NCBI RefSeq assembly: GCF_028649455.1 | Contig: NZ_JAQSIO010000002.1 | Coordinates: forward strand, 310,001 to 374,000 | From: Curvibacter microcysteis | GTDB lineage: Bacteria > Pseudomonadota > Gammaproteobacteria > Burkholderiales > Burkholderiaceae_C | DNA length: 64,000 bases | Direction of reading: 5' to 3' | Part shown: positions 1 through 6,771 of the stretch, one piece after another | Layout of the letters: each line of letters starts with the position of its first letter | Position numbering within the stretch: the stretch's first letter is position 1 | The notes under the pieces: generated by a model | The model's input: only the letters and a program-made list of their open reading frames with translations | Told to the model about the DNA's origin: nothing | Database searches by the model: none | Position numbers and translations under genes: made by a program

Positions 1-1
1 G

Positions 2-148
2 CTGGCCGCCGGGCGCCTGCGCGAGGCTTGTGAGCAACTTCTGCGCTGGGACCGCGCCCGCGTGGCTGGCGTGCTGGTCGCGCTGCCGGGGCTGACAAAG
101 CGCCGGGCGGTTGAGCGGGATCTGTGTCTGCAGGGGGTGGCGCCATGA
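2..148 (+). CDS. Phage lysozyme (endolysin), C-terminal fragment
   Basis: This is the last 48 codons of a reading frame that enters from the left window edge. The peptide ends in PGLTKRRAVERDLCL, which resembles the conserved C-terminus of GH24/RrrD-type phage muramidases (GL..RR..E..LC). Those enzymes cut peptidoglycan during host lysis. The stop overlaps the start of the next gene (ATGA at 145-148), and that gene looks like an Rz spanin, so the lysozyme reading fits an endolysin-Rz-Rz1 cassette. The catalytic part lies outside the window, so the family call rests on the tail motif and the context. Confidence 0.6.
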   Translation: MAAGRLREACEQLLRWDRARVAGVLVALPGLTKRRAVERDLCLQGVAP

Positions 149-597
149 ACCTCACCCTCATCACATCCCTCGCCGCCGCCACCCTGGCCGCTGCCGGCGC
201 CTGGGCATTCGAGGACGCCCGCCACCGCGCAGCCCTGGCCGAGCTGCGTCTGGATCAATCCACCGCCGCACTGCAGGCCCAGGCCACTGCCCGCGCGGCA
301 GAGCAGTCGATCACCCGCAAATACACGGAGGCCCTGAATGCAGCCCAAACCCGCCAAGCGACTCTGCGTGCTGACGCTGACAGCGCTCGCGCTGAGTCTG
401 AGCGCCTGCGCGAGCAAACCGCCGACGCTGGCCGCCGCCTCGCCGCAGCTCCCCCCGCCGCCGTCCTTGAGTACGCCACTGCCACTGGCGAGCTACTCGC
501 TGAGTGCAGCCGCAGCTATCAAGGGTTGGCGGCAGCGGCTGACGGGCATGCCAGCGATGTCCGAACGCTGATTGACGCATGGCCGCGCAACCAATGA
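145..597 (+). CDS. Rz-like i-spanin (phage lysis protein)
   Basis: 150 aa from the ATG that overlaps the upstream stop; a GTG at 124 would add seven residues but sits inside the upstream gene. There is one N-terminal hydrophobic segment (about residues 4-20, LITSLAAATLAAAGAWAF), then a long Ala/Arg/Glu-rich stretch of coiled-coil character (about 25-110). This is the layout of inner-membrane spanins, which bridge the periplasm and fuse the membranes at the last step of lysis. A lipoprotein ORF is nested in the +1 frame (338-571), as in Rz/Rz1 pairs. Sequence similarity among spanins is low, so the call rests on architecture and position. Confidence 0.7.
   Translation: MNLTLITSLAAATLAAAGAWAFEDARHRAALAELRLDQSTAALQAQATARAAEQSITRKYTEALNAAQTRQATLRADADSARAESERLREQTADAGRRLAAAPPAAVLEYATATGELLAECSRSYQGLAAAADGHASDVRTLIDAWPRNQ
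338..571 (+). CDS. Rz1-like o-spanin lipoprotein nested inside Rz
   Basis: 77 aa entirely inside the Rz-like gene in another frame. It starts with a basic N-terminus and a hydrophobic stretch, then a lipobox LSAC with the lipidated Cys at residue 24. The mature part is rich in Pro (PQLPPPPSLSTPLP). A short, proline-rich outer-membrane lipoprotein embedded in the i-spanin gene is the diagnostic Rz1 arrangement of lambda-like phages. It is expected to sit in the outer-membrane inner leaflet and bind the Rz periplasmic domain. Confidence 0.75.
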   Translation: MQPKPAKRLCVLTLTALALSLSACASKPPTLAAASPQLPPPPSLSTPLPLASYSLSAAAAIKGWRQRLTGMPAMSER

Positions 598-609
598 CTA
601 GGAGAATCC

Positions 610-1158
610 ATGAGCCAAATATCCCCGCAACTTCGCAGCCTTGAGGGTGGCCGCCTGGCCTTCTGGTGTCCCGGCTGCAATGAAGCCCACCAAATCGCTA
701 TCGGTGAGGGCCCTGGTCCTCGCTGGGGCTACAACGGTAACCCCGAGCGCCCGACGTTCACGCCGAGCGTTCTTGTCACCAGTGGGCATTACTGCGGCCG
801 TCACAAACCCGGTGATGACTGCTGGTGCACCTTCAATGCGGAAGAAATTGCCGAAGGCCGAGAGCCGACCGGCTTTAAGTGTGGCCGGTTCACCTACGTT
901 TGGAGGCGTGGTGAGAACAGTGCGCGGATCTATGCCATCAGCGGCCCCAAGGCTGGGTCAATGAAAAGCGATTACGACGCCGTGGCGGTAAACCATCCGG
1001 GATTTGTAAGCATGGCGGTGATTCTTCCAGGCGCCATGTGGACGCACGGACTGCACATACAGGATGAGGTGGTGTTCATCACAAGGCAGCTGATAAACAA
1101 CAGTGGGATGCCAACTGTCAGCTCGTTTGCTGCAAAGTGCAGCATCACCGAGCGCTAG
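610..1158 (+). CDS. DUF6527-like phage protein with atypical C-terminus
   Basis: 182 aa, preceded by AGGAGA (601-606) at good spacing. Residues 14-96 follow the phage DUF6527 pattern: FWCPGC with a following His, W-x-x-NG, PTFTPSV and a Cys-rich GFKCG stretch. Family members usually continue with a short second metal-binding-like block (a Cys/His/Asp/Gly segment near DCTHALAG) and stop near 100-120 aa. That block is absent here. The frame instead runs on for about 80 residues that I do not recognise, with no early stop. The function of the family is unknown. The gene may be a recombinant of two phage ORFs or an old frameshift. Confidence 0.55.
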   Translation: MSQISPQLRSLEGGRLAFWCPGCNEAHQIAIGEGPGPRWGYNGNPERPTFTPSVLVTSGHYCGRHKPGDDCWCTFNAEEIAEGREPTGFKCGRFTYVWRRGENSARIYAISGPKAGSMKSDYDAVAVNHPGFVSMAVILPGAMWTHGLHIQDEVVFITRQLINNSGMPTVSSFAAKCSITER

Positions 1159-1202
1159 CCCGCAGCTCTGGAGGGGCGAACAATCAGACCAAGGAATGTG
1201 GA

Positions 1203-1349
1203 ATGAAGCAAGCGACCCCAGCACATGACCGCCAAGACAAGCGCAAGCCCAGGCAGGTCAAACGTCAAAAGCAATACGAGGCGCGACAAGATCGGCAGGG
1301 GCATCTGATCCCCCTTCCAGACGCACCTATCTGGAAGCCGCTTGGCTAG
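1203..1349 (+). CDS. Small basic hypothetical protein
   Basis: 48 aa, very rich in Lys, Arg and Gln (DKRKPRQVKRQKQYEARQ) with an LIPLPDAPIW tail. I start it at the ATG preceded by AAGGA (1191-1195), not at the upstream ATG at 1137, which lies inside the previous gene. The charge suggests nucleic-acid contact, but no family is recognised. It converges with the nuclease gene on the other strand and overlaps it by four bases. Confidence 0.4.
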   Translation: MKQATPAHDRQDKRKPRQVKRQKQYEARQDRQGHLIPLPDAPIWKPLG

Positions 1350-1774
1350 CGTTTAGGGTGCCTGAACTCCCACGGTGCTATGGGCGCCTTCTCAGACCAC
1401 AATCCCCGACCTGCTAACCTGGCTGCATCCTGCACGGTGTACAGCCATTGATTCTTGGCATACCGGTCGTAGACCCAGGCCATGCCAGCTCGAACTTGCT
1501 CAGTGTTCGCATCCTGGCCACGGCACTCAACATGAGCGACAGTCCTGCCGTAGCGGTCGGTGGTTTCGGGGGTGATCTTGGCCTGGACCCCGGCGCACAG
1601 TGCGGCCAAGGTGCGCTTGCTTGCCTCGCCGTAAGCCTGCCTCTTCTCTGGTGCGTCTATCTCCGCCAGGCGGACTTTGACCTCTTGATAGGCCCCTGGC
1701 TCACCGCAACGGGCTTTTATCGTATCCCCGTCAGAGATGGCCACAACGAGGCAAACAAAGGCTTCTGAAATCAT
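1346..1774 (-). CDS. Thermonuclease (SNase-like) family protein
   Basis: 142 aa, about the length of one staphylococcal-nuclease OB-fold domain. It has the conserved SDGDTIKARC start, VRLAEIDAPE (metal-binding and catalytic region) and DRYGRTVAHV (second catalytic Arg region), then LWSEKAPIAPWEFR at the end. The family cuts DNA and RNA with calcium. The N-terminus is mildly hydrophobic (EAFVCLVVAIS) but is part of the fold, so no clear signal peptide is seen. It lies on the opposite strand to the lysis genes, as morons and accessory genes in prophages often do. Confidence 0.8.
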   Translation of the reverse strand: MISEAFVCLVVAISDGDTIKARCGEPGAYQEVKVRLAEIDAPEKRQAYGEASKRTLAALCAGVQAKITPETTDRYGRTVAHVECRGQDANTEQVRAGMAWVYDRYAKNQWLYTVQDAARLAGRGLWSEKAPIAPWEFRHPKR

Positions 1775-1902
1775 GTTGCGTCCATTGTGACCGCGAAAAG
1801 CTCAAGCGAATTGACGAAGCCCGCGAGCGCCTGATTGCCCAAACGGTGGAGTCAGTGAAGAAGATGGAAGAGATGCAGGAGGCTGCGAAGAAGGGGAAAT
1901 GA
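1771..1902 (+). pseudogene. Possible remnant of a small phage ORF
   Basis: An open stretch reads CCVHCDREKLKRIDEARERL and ends in a Lys/Glu/Met-rich helix before TGA at 1900-1902. The CxxC and heptad-like helix look protein-like, but there is no in-frame ATG, GTG or TTG with a ribosome site before the Cys pair. It may be the 3' remnant of a small zinc-ribbon/coiled-coil phage protein, or chance. Confidence 0.2.
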
Positions 1903-1919
1903 GCGCCGCCCCGGGTGCA

Positions 1920-2912
1920 TCAATCAAGATCTAATCGTTTTTGTCCACCAAAGCGTTCGGAAATCTTGGCTTCGTACTCGTGCAGAGTCTGTGATGACTC
2001 GGCCATTTCAAGAACGCGCCCCAAATGCATGCGCAGCGCCCTGGTTCCAACCTCGTTCAAGAACTGGAACAGCTTTTTGCCGCCGCCGTCACTTTCCCTT
2101 GACTCTTTGAGCATGGCCAACAAGCTTCCATTGCTTTTTGCAAGTGGGTAGTACACATGGTCAATGGTGAGATGTCGGTGCTTCCATGAGCGCCCACGAA
2201 TCGGTGCGGTGATCGAATAGAGCCTAGCCCACTCTAGGTAAAGCTCTGTCGGAAATTCCTTTTCGTACTTCCGCGCCTCTTCCTGGACGAAGGCCTTGAA
2301 TGCCTCAATGACCTCTTCAACTTCAGGTCGATAGCCGGCCAAGGCATAAACCAACCCTTGAATGCCGGCTTTCGACGATGCCGATAGCAGGATGGCGGCA
2401 TTTTGAGCCAACCTTAATTGGGATGGCGCTAGCGTTCCAGCAATCTTTGCCTCAATGATTGCGTTGCAGATGTCCATCAAAAGAGTGACATCAAGTCCGT
2501 GAACGGGCCTTGGTTGCCCGATGCCGCCGCCCACCGTCGAATCCTTAAAAATCAATGGGTTAGCTAGCTTTTCAAGGATATCGGCACCCACCGATGTTGA
2601 CGATATAGATCTTGATTGAACAAAGCTTTTCAGCGCCGTTCCACTTGATGAGGACAACCCGAGCGCTGCGGCTATTCCGCGCTGACTCATGACGGCTGTC
2701 TTTTTTGCATCATTCAGCACGTAGCACTCAGAATCGAAGCCAAACTGCTCCTTGAAGTTTCCTTTGCGGATGGCCTCAAGCGGGCGCGCTGCAGTGTGAC
2801 GAGCAAGAGCAGCCTTGCGAGCAATTTCTGATCGCCGTTCTGGCGACAGGCTCTCTTTCCTTGCCAAGCCACCTTTGGCGCGTCCGGAAGGTTTGCTTTG
2901 ATCATCTTTCAT
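1920..2912 (-). CDS. P63C-domain phage protein
   Basis: 330 aa from the ATG at 2912, chosen because TAAGGA lies just upstream and the 50 codons before it read through the promoter region. Residues 14-38 (GGLARKESLSPERRSEIARK) match the short N-terminal motif common in this family. Residues about 212-310 match the P63C domain: YEKEFPTELY, then YYPLAK, the Gly/Lys-rich GGGKKLFQFL and LRMHLGRVLEM. P63C proteins occur in prophages and mobile elements and their role is unsettled. The base composition is lower in GC and the codon use less biased than in the chromosomal genes to the right, which fits a mobile origin. Confidence 0.75.
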   Translation of the reverse strand: MKDDQSKPSGRAKGGLARKESLSPERRSEIARKAALARHTAARPLEAIRKGNFKEQFGFDSECYVLNDAKKTAVMSQRGIAAALGLSSSSGTALKSFVQSRSISSTSVGADILEKLANPLIFKDSTVGGGIGQPRPVHGLDVTLLMDICNAIIEAKIAGTLAPSQLRLAQNAAILLSASSKAGIQGLVYALAGYRPEVEEVIEAFKAFVQEEARKYEKEFPTELYLEWARLYSITAPIRGRSWKHRHLTIDHVYYPLAKSNGSLLAMLKESRESDGGGKKLFQFLNEVGTRALRMHLGRVLEMAESSQTLHEYEAKISERFGGQKRLDLD

Positions 2913-2934
2913 GCATGCATCCTTAAAACTGTTG

Positions 2935-2998
2935 TGCTTGCATTTTATTTTGATCGCTACAACCAAGCAAGCATGATTTTTAAACTTTCTGCTTGCAT
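2935..2998. promoter_or_regulatory. TGCTTGCAT repeats upstream of the P63C gene
   Basis: Two direct copies of TGCTTGCAT (2935-2943 and 2990-2998) lie 55 bp apart, with an inverted core GCAAGCA at 2967-2973 between them. The stretch is AT-rich and sits just upstream of the P63C gene start, so an operator or promoter function is plausible. No binding protein is known from the sequence. Confidence 0.4.
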
Positions 2999-3003
2999 GG
3001 CCC

Positions 3004-3219
3004 TCACCCCTCCCGGCTGACCTCATCGCTTGCCACCCGTGGCATCCAAGCCGAGCACCCATCAGCCGGGCCTACCCGCATAAACCCACGAGGGACGCAA
3101 GCGCTGTACCTCCAGTGGGCTGCGGGTTCTTTGATCCCGATGAGCCATGCGCAGTCATCGCAGGTTCTCACGGGGCACCTGCCGAGTTGCTGAATGCTGA
3201 TCCATTCGCTGTCGTTCAT
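3004..3219 (-). CDS. Small Cys-rich hypothetical protein, probably SOS-controlled
   Basis: 71 aa with four cysteines in CPVRTCDDCAW and SAC, and a Trp-rich middle. I do not recognise the family. The start at 3219 directly abuts a palindrome that fits a LexA box, so the gene is probably read when the SOS response is on. No clear Shine-Dalgarno is seen, because the palindrome occupies that position. It is the last gene before the attachment site. An excision or damage-response role is possible but not shown. Confidence 0.4.
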   Translation of the reverse strand: MNDSEWISIQQLGRCPVRTCDDCAWLIGIKEPAAHWRYSACVPRGFMRVGPADGCSAWMPRVASDEVSREG

Positions 3220-3239
3220 GCTGTGGATTTATACAGCAT
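3218..3239. promoter_or_regulatory. LexA-like SOS box
   Basis: A perfect 7-bp inverted repeat, ATGCTGT-N8-ACAGCAT, contains CTGTGGATTTATACAG. This matches the CTG-N10-CAG layout of LexA boxes with an AT-rich centre. It overlaps the start codon of the reverse-strand ORF ending at 3219, so LexA bound there would block that gene. Confidence 0.5.
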
Positions 3240-3370
3240 TGAAATCAGCCCATCGGGTTTCCTGGGTTAAACCAAGGGAAGAATGCCAACATCCGACAGA
3301 ATCTAGCAGAACCAATTTCCAATGAAATCAAGCACTTAGCTTCTGTGCGTTTCTTTAAAATCATGGCCGA

Positions 3371-3398
3371 GTGGGTTCGAGCCCCATCAGCCACCCCA
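3371..3398 (+). other. Attachment site: duplicated 3' end of tRNA-His
   Basis: These 28 bases are the 3' part of a tRNA-His gene: T arm (GTGGG, TTCGAGC loop, CCCAT), acceptor strand and encoded CCA, with AGCCACCCCA at the end. No anticodon or D arm precedes it, so it is not a whole tRNA. Tyrosine-recombinase elements integrate into tRNA 3' ends and leave such copies. The phage genes to the left and core genes to the right agree with this being one end of the element. Confidence 0.75.
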
Positions 3399-3410
3399 AC
3401 TGATAAATCA

Positions 3411-3443
3411 AAAACCCGCTGTCGAAAGGCAGCGGGTTTTTTG
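3411..3443 (+). terminator. Rho-independent terminator (native to tRNA-His)
   Basis: Stem CCCGCTG (3415-3421), loop TCGAAAGG, stem CAGCGGG (3430-3436), then TTTTTT. It lies 12 bases after the tRNA-His 3' copy, so it was probably the terminator of the original tRNA gene before integration. Confidence 0.8.
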
Positions 3444-3539
3444 TTTTTTGCGTTCTACGCCGGGCTGATGTGCCCTTTCGGCTGCCAATCGGCAGCTCGT
3501 CCATCCAGCAGCTTGGCTGGCTTGGGGCCTCCTCGGTTC

Positions 3540-4466
3540 CTACGGTTTCTTGGGCTGACCATGGCCTGTCAAAGCCGCCCCCGATCGGCCGTCTCGCTCA
3601 AGCAGTGCCCTCAGGGCCTGCAATTCCTGTGACCTTTGGGCGCTCACTTTGGGGTACTGCATCGGCAGTGACTCCAGCAGGTTCAGCACGATGCGCGAGA
3701 CGATCAAGTGGGTCGTTTTCTTTTCGTCAGCCGGCACGATGTGCCAAGGGGCCTGGTGGCTGCTGGTGGCGGTGATGCACTGACCGTAAGCCTTCATGTA
3801 GGGCTTCCAATAGGCCCGCTCTTGCACATCGGCAGCGCTGAATTTCCAGTTTTTCTCGGGCTGATCGATGCGCTCCAAGAGCCGCCGTCGCTGCTCCTCA
3901 GGCGAAATATGCAGGAAGAATTTCAGGATCTTCAGGCCATTGCGGTCCAGATGACGTTCCAGGTTGGTGATCGATTGGTAGCGGTGGCGCCAGGTCTTGT
4001 CCTCAGGCGCAGCCAGGCTCGGCACGCCTTCGCTGCGCAAGATCTCCGGGTGAACGCGCGCGATCAGCACCTCTTCATAGTAGGAGCGGTTGAAGATCCC
4101 GATGCGGCCGCGCTCCGGCAAATCGCGGGTGGTCCGCCACAGGAAGTCATGCTGCAATTCAGCCTCGCTGGGGTGTTTGAAGCTGAAGACTTGACAGCCC
4201 TGAGGGTTGACGCCCGACATCACATGTCGGATGGCACTGTCCTTGCCGGCTGCGTCCAGGGCCTGAAAGATCAGCAGCACCGCGAATTGGTTGGACGCGT
4301 ACAACAGGTCCTGCAATCGGCTCAGTCCCGCCACCTGCGACTCCATCAGGTCCTCGTAGGCCGTTTTGCTGCGGCAGATGTCGGGCACCCGGGTCGGCCA
4401 TTTCTTCAAGTCGATGGTCTTGCCTGGGGGGGCGATGAAGGCGCTCACGGCCAGCTTGGCTTTCAT
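3540..4466 (-). CDS. ppk2: Polyphosphate kinase 2 family protein
   Basis: 308 aa. The P-loop kinase fold is visible: Walker A FQALDAAGKDSAIRHVMSG, Walker B/DR-like GRIGIFNRSYYEEVL, and a lid-like block ISPEEQRRRLLERIDQPEKNWKFS. PPK2 enzymes transfer phosphate between polyphosphate and nucleotides in the cytoplasm. The single-domain form and residue pattern resemble the class that phosphorylates AMP and ADP, but the class is not proven. Its start overlaps the stop of the upstream lipoprotein gene (ATGA, 4463-4466), so the two are co-transcribed. Confidence 0.9.
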   Translation of the reverse strand: MKAKLAVSAFIAPPGKTIDLKKWPTRVPDICRSKTAYEDLMESQVAGLSRLQDLLYASNQFAVLLIFQALDAAGKDSAIRHVMSGVNPQGCQVFSFKHPSEAELQHDFLWRTTRDLPERGRIGIFNRSYYEEVLIARVHPEILRSEGVPSLAAPEDKTWRHRYQSITNLERHLDRNGLKILKFFLHISPEEQRRRLLERIDQPEKNWKFSAADVQERAYWKPYMKAYGQCITATSSHQAPWHIVPADEKKTTHLIVSRIVLNLLESLPMQYPKVSAQRSQELQALRALLERDGRSGAALTGHGQPKKP

Positions 4467-5905
4467 TCGGGACCCCGGCTGGCCTGGTCACGGGCTCGGC
4501 CTGGGGCGGGTCGCACTGCGCTGGGCTTGCCCATCCACTCCTGCACCACCGCACCAAGCGGTTCTCTGGCGCGGTCAGAGGGCCGTGCAAGTGGGTCTGC
4601 AGAACTGACCCGCCAAACCACGTTGCCCACATCGTCTGCGACCAGCAGATCGCCTTGACGGTCAATCGCCACCCCCACGGGTCGCCCGTGCGCCCCACCT
4701 TCGCCATCCAGAAAGCCAGTCAGCACGGCCAGTGGCGGGGCGCCTGAGGGGTGGGCGCCATCGAAAGGCACAAAAATCACCTGATAGCCACTGTGGGGCC
4801 GTCGGTTCCATGACCCGTGCTGGCCGATGAACATGCCCTGTGCAAAACGGCTGGGCAAACGGTTGCCCTGCGACGCCGCCAGCCCCAGGGAGGCGGTGTG
4901 CGGCCCCAAGGCGTAGTCAGGCACCAGGGCGCTGGCCACCCGTTCTGGGTTGGGGGGCTGCACCCGCTCGTCCACGTGCGATCCAAAGTAGCTGTAAGGC
5001 CAGCCGTAATAGCCGCCGTCCTGCACGGAGCTCAAATAGTCGGGCACCAAATCGCTGCCGAGCTCATCGCGTTCATTGACCACCGTCCACAGCACGCCAT
5101 CGCTGGCCCAGGCCAGACCCACGGGATTGCGCAGGCCACTGGCGAAGACGCGGTGTGCGCCGCTGACGGTGTCCACCTCCCAGATGGCCGCGCGCTCGGC
5201 TTCGACGGCCAGGCCGTTCTCGGCCACATTGCTGTTGGACCCCACCGTCACATACAGCTTGCGGCCATCTGCGCTGGCCAGCAGGTTCTTGGTCCAGTGG
5301 TGGTTGATGCGGCCGGCGGGCAGTGGGGTCACGACGATTCCGGGTTCGCTGATCCGCGTTTGACCAGGCTTGTAGGGAAATCGCAGGATCGCATCCGTGT
5401 TGGCCACATAGAGGTCCTGGCCTACCAGCACCATCCCAAAGGGCGAGGTAAGACCGCTCAGGAGCACGTGCCGCTCATCTGCCACCCCGTCGCCACGGCG
5501 GTCTCGCAGCAAGGTGATGCGGTTGGCCGAGGGGGTCGCGGCCCCGGCAAGCTTCATCACCAGGCGGGCGACGGCGCCCTTCAGACCAGGGCTGTCGTCG
5601 GGGCGTTCTGGGGCATTGGTCTCGGCCACCAAGACGTCGCCGTTGGGCAGCACCAGCAGCCAGCGTGGGTGGTCCAGGCCTTGGGCAAAAGCCACCACGC
5701 GTGTGCCCTCTGCGGCCTGTGGCCTCCTGTCTGGAGGCCAAGCCCTGACGGGGGCGATGTTCACGGTGGGGATCAGCGTGGGGTGGGGAGCGACCCATCG
5801 GGGATGAGGGCCTGTGCCGTCCGCCACGGTGAGTCGCGCGGTGTCGCCACAGGCGCTCAGCACCCAGCTGGTGGCGGCCAACAAGGCCATGGAGGCGGAC
5901 TTCAT
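4463..5905 (-). CDS. Sorbosone/glucose dehydrogenase-like lipoprotein (PQQ-type beta-propeller)
   Basis: 480 aa. The N-terminus carries a lipoprotein signal with lipobox LSAC (Cys19). The body has propeller motifs typical of L-sorbosone dehydrogenase-like proteins: GLDHPRWLLVLPNGDVLVAE, LTSPFGMVLV, SGLRNPVGLAWA, VNERDELGSDLVPDYL and FIGQHGSWNR. Members of the fold oxidise aldoses or related sugars in the periplasm with PQQ, but many annotated homologues have unknown substrates. It is the promoter-proximal gene of a pair with the PPK2 gene. Confidence 0.8.
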   Translation of the reverse strand: MKSASMALLAATSWVLSACGDTARLTVADGTGPHPRWVAPHPTLIPTVNIAPVRAWPPDRRPQAAEGTRVVAFAQGLDHPRWLLVLPNGDVLVAETNAPERPDDSPGLKGAVARLVMKLAGAATPSANRITLLRDRRGDGVADERHVLLSGLTSPFGMVLVGQDLYVANTDAILRFPYKPGQTRISEPGIVVTPLPAGRINHHWTKNLLASADGRKLYVTVGSNSNVAENGLAVEAERAAIWEVDTVSGAHRVFASGLRNPVGLAWASDGVLWTVVNERDELGSDLVPDYLSSVQDGGYYGWPYSYFGSHVDERVQPPNPERVASALVPDYALGPHTASLGLAASQGNRLPSRFAQGMFIGQHGSWNRRPHSGYQVIFVPFDGAHPSGAPPLAVLTGFLDGEGGAHGRPVGVAIDRQGDLLVADDVGNVVWRVSSADPLARPSDRAREPLGAVVQEWMGKPSAVRPAPGRARDQASRGPE

Positions 5906-6048
5906 GATGGGCTCCTGAGGTGCCTGGACTGCGCGCTGATTCGGTCAGGCTGCAGCGCATTGTGGCGACCCGTGGCTGCTTCAGACCGTCTGCCACCGCA
6001 CCATCGCCCACAGCGTTCAGCGTCCTCCCTCGGGGCGATGATGGTCTT

Positions 6049-6064
6049 GGTACGGCAGCGTACC
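6049..6064. promoter_or_regulatory. Palindrome upstream of the PagL-like gene
   Basis: GGTACG-GCAG-CGTACC is a perfect 6-bp inverted repeat in the divergent gap between the sorbosone-dehydrogenase-like gene and the PagL-like gene, 33 bases before the latter's start. It may be an operator. No regulator can be named. Confidence 0.3.
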
Positions 6065-6096
6065 GACCCGCGCGAAGCCGGGGCTTAGGCTGGCGC

Positions 6097-6699
6097 ATGC
6101 CTGCTCCCCCATCCCACCCACTGTGCAGGCCCTGGCCTGGAGCCCGAGGGCTGCTCTTCGTTGCACAAGGTGTGTTGACCGTGACGGGGGGCTTGTTCGC
6201 GGGCGCCACGGCCATCGCGCAAGAGGGTGCCGCCGCGTCCCCTGGGGGCTACAGCGTGCAACTGGGCAACGGACGCAACGCCTCGCGCGCGGGCCTCAGT
6301 TGGGAAACAGCACCCTGGTGGGGCTCGGCGGGCGAGGCCCGAGAAGGGCGCTGGTCGGCGGTCACCGAGCTGGGCGCGGCTCGCTGGGCTGCCCACGGCG
6401 ACAGGGCGCCGGCGTCGGTTTGGCAAGTCAGCGTGACGCCGCTTGTGCGCTACGGGCCCGCCAGCCTGCCGGGACTTTTCTTGGAGGCCGGCATCGGTGC
6501 CAGTGTGTTTCGCCACACCCATTTTGCAGACGATGCCATCAGCACCGCCTTCCAGTTTGGGGACCACCTGGGGGTGGGCTATCAGGTCACTGCGCAGCAC
6601 CGCATCAGCCTTCGGCTGTCGCATTACTCGAATGCGGGCATCAAGTCGCCCAACCCCGGCCTGACCGTGCTGCAACTCAGCTACACCTACCTGCCTTGA
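6097..6699 (+). CDS. PagL-like acyloxyacyl hydrolase (lipid A 3-O-deacylase family)
   Basis: 200 aa from the ATG at 6097; the longer frame to 5920 has no signal sequence and reads through the intergenic palindrome. A signal peptide ends near AIAQ (residue 42). The rest is a beta-barrel with the family's C-terminal block LRLSHYSNAGIKSPNPG and an aromatic-rich last strand. His176 and Ser178 match the PagL catalytic His and Ser. The third catalytic residue, a Glu 14 positions after the His, is Thr190 here. PagL removes an acyl chain from lipid A in the outer membrane; whether this one is active is open. Confidence 0.75.
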   Translation: MPAPPSHPLCRPWPGARGLLFVAQGVLTVTGGLFAGATAIAQEGAAASPGGYSVQLGNGRNASRAGLSWETAPWWGSAGEAREGRWSAVTELGAARWAAHGDRAPASVWQVSVTPLVRYGPASLPGLFLEAGIGASVFRHTHFADDAISTAFQFGDHLGVGYQVTAQHRISLRLSHYSNAGIKSPNPGLTVLQLSYTYLP

Positions 6700-6771
6700 C
6701 GCACCCAGCGCCGCCAGGGGCTGCCCCCTTCCGGAGGGGACTCGACCCCAGGCGCGCGGGCCAGGGGGGCT

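Noticed and set aside
3350-3400. A whole tRNA gene ending in an encoded CCA
   Set aside because: Only the T arm, acceptor strand and CCA are present. No D arm or anticodon arm can be folded upstream, so it is a partial copy left by integration.
4817-6088. Long plus-strand frame opposite the sorbosone dehydrogenase-like gene
   Set aside because: High-GC antisense frames of this length are common here. The translation is rich in His, Gly and Gln with no family motif, and the reverse strand has a clear gene.
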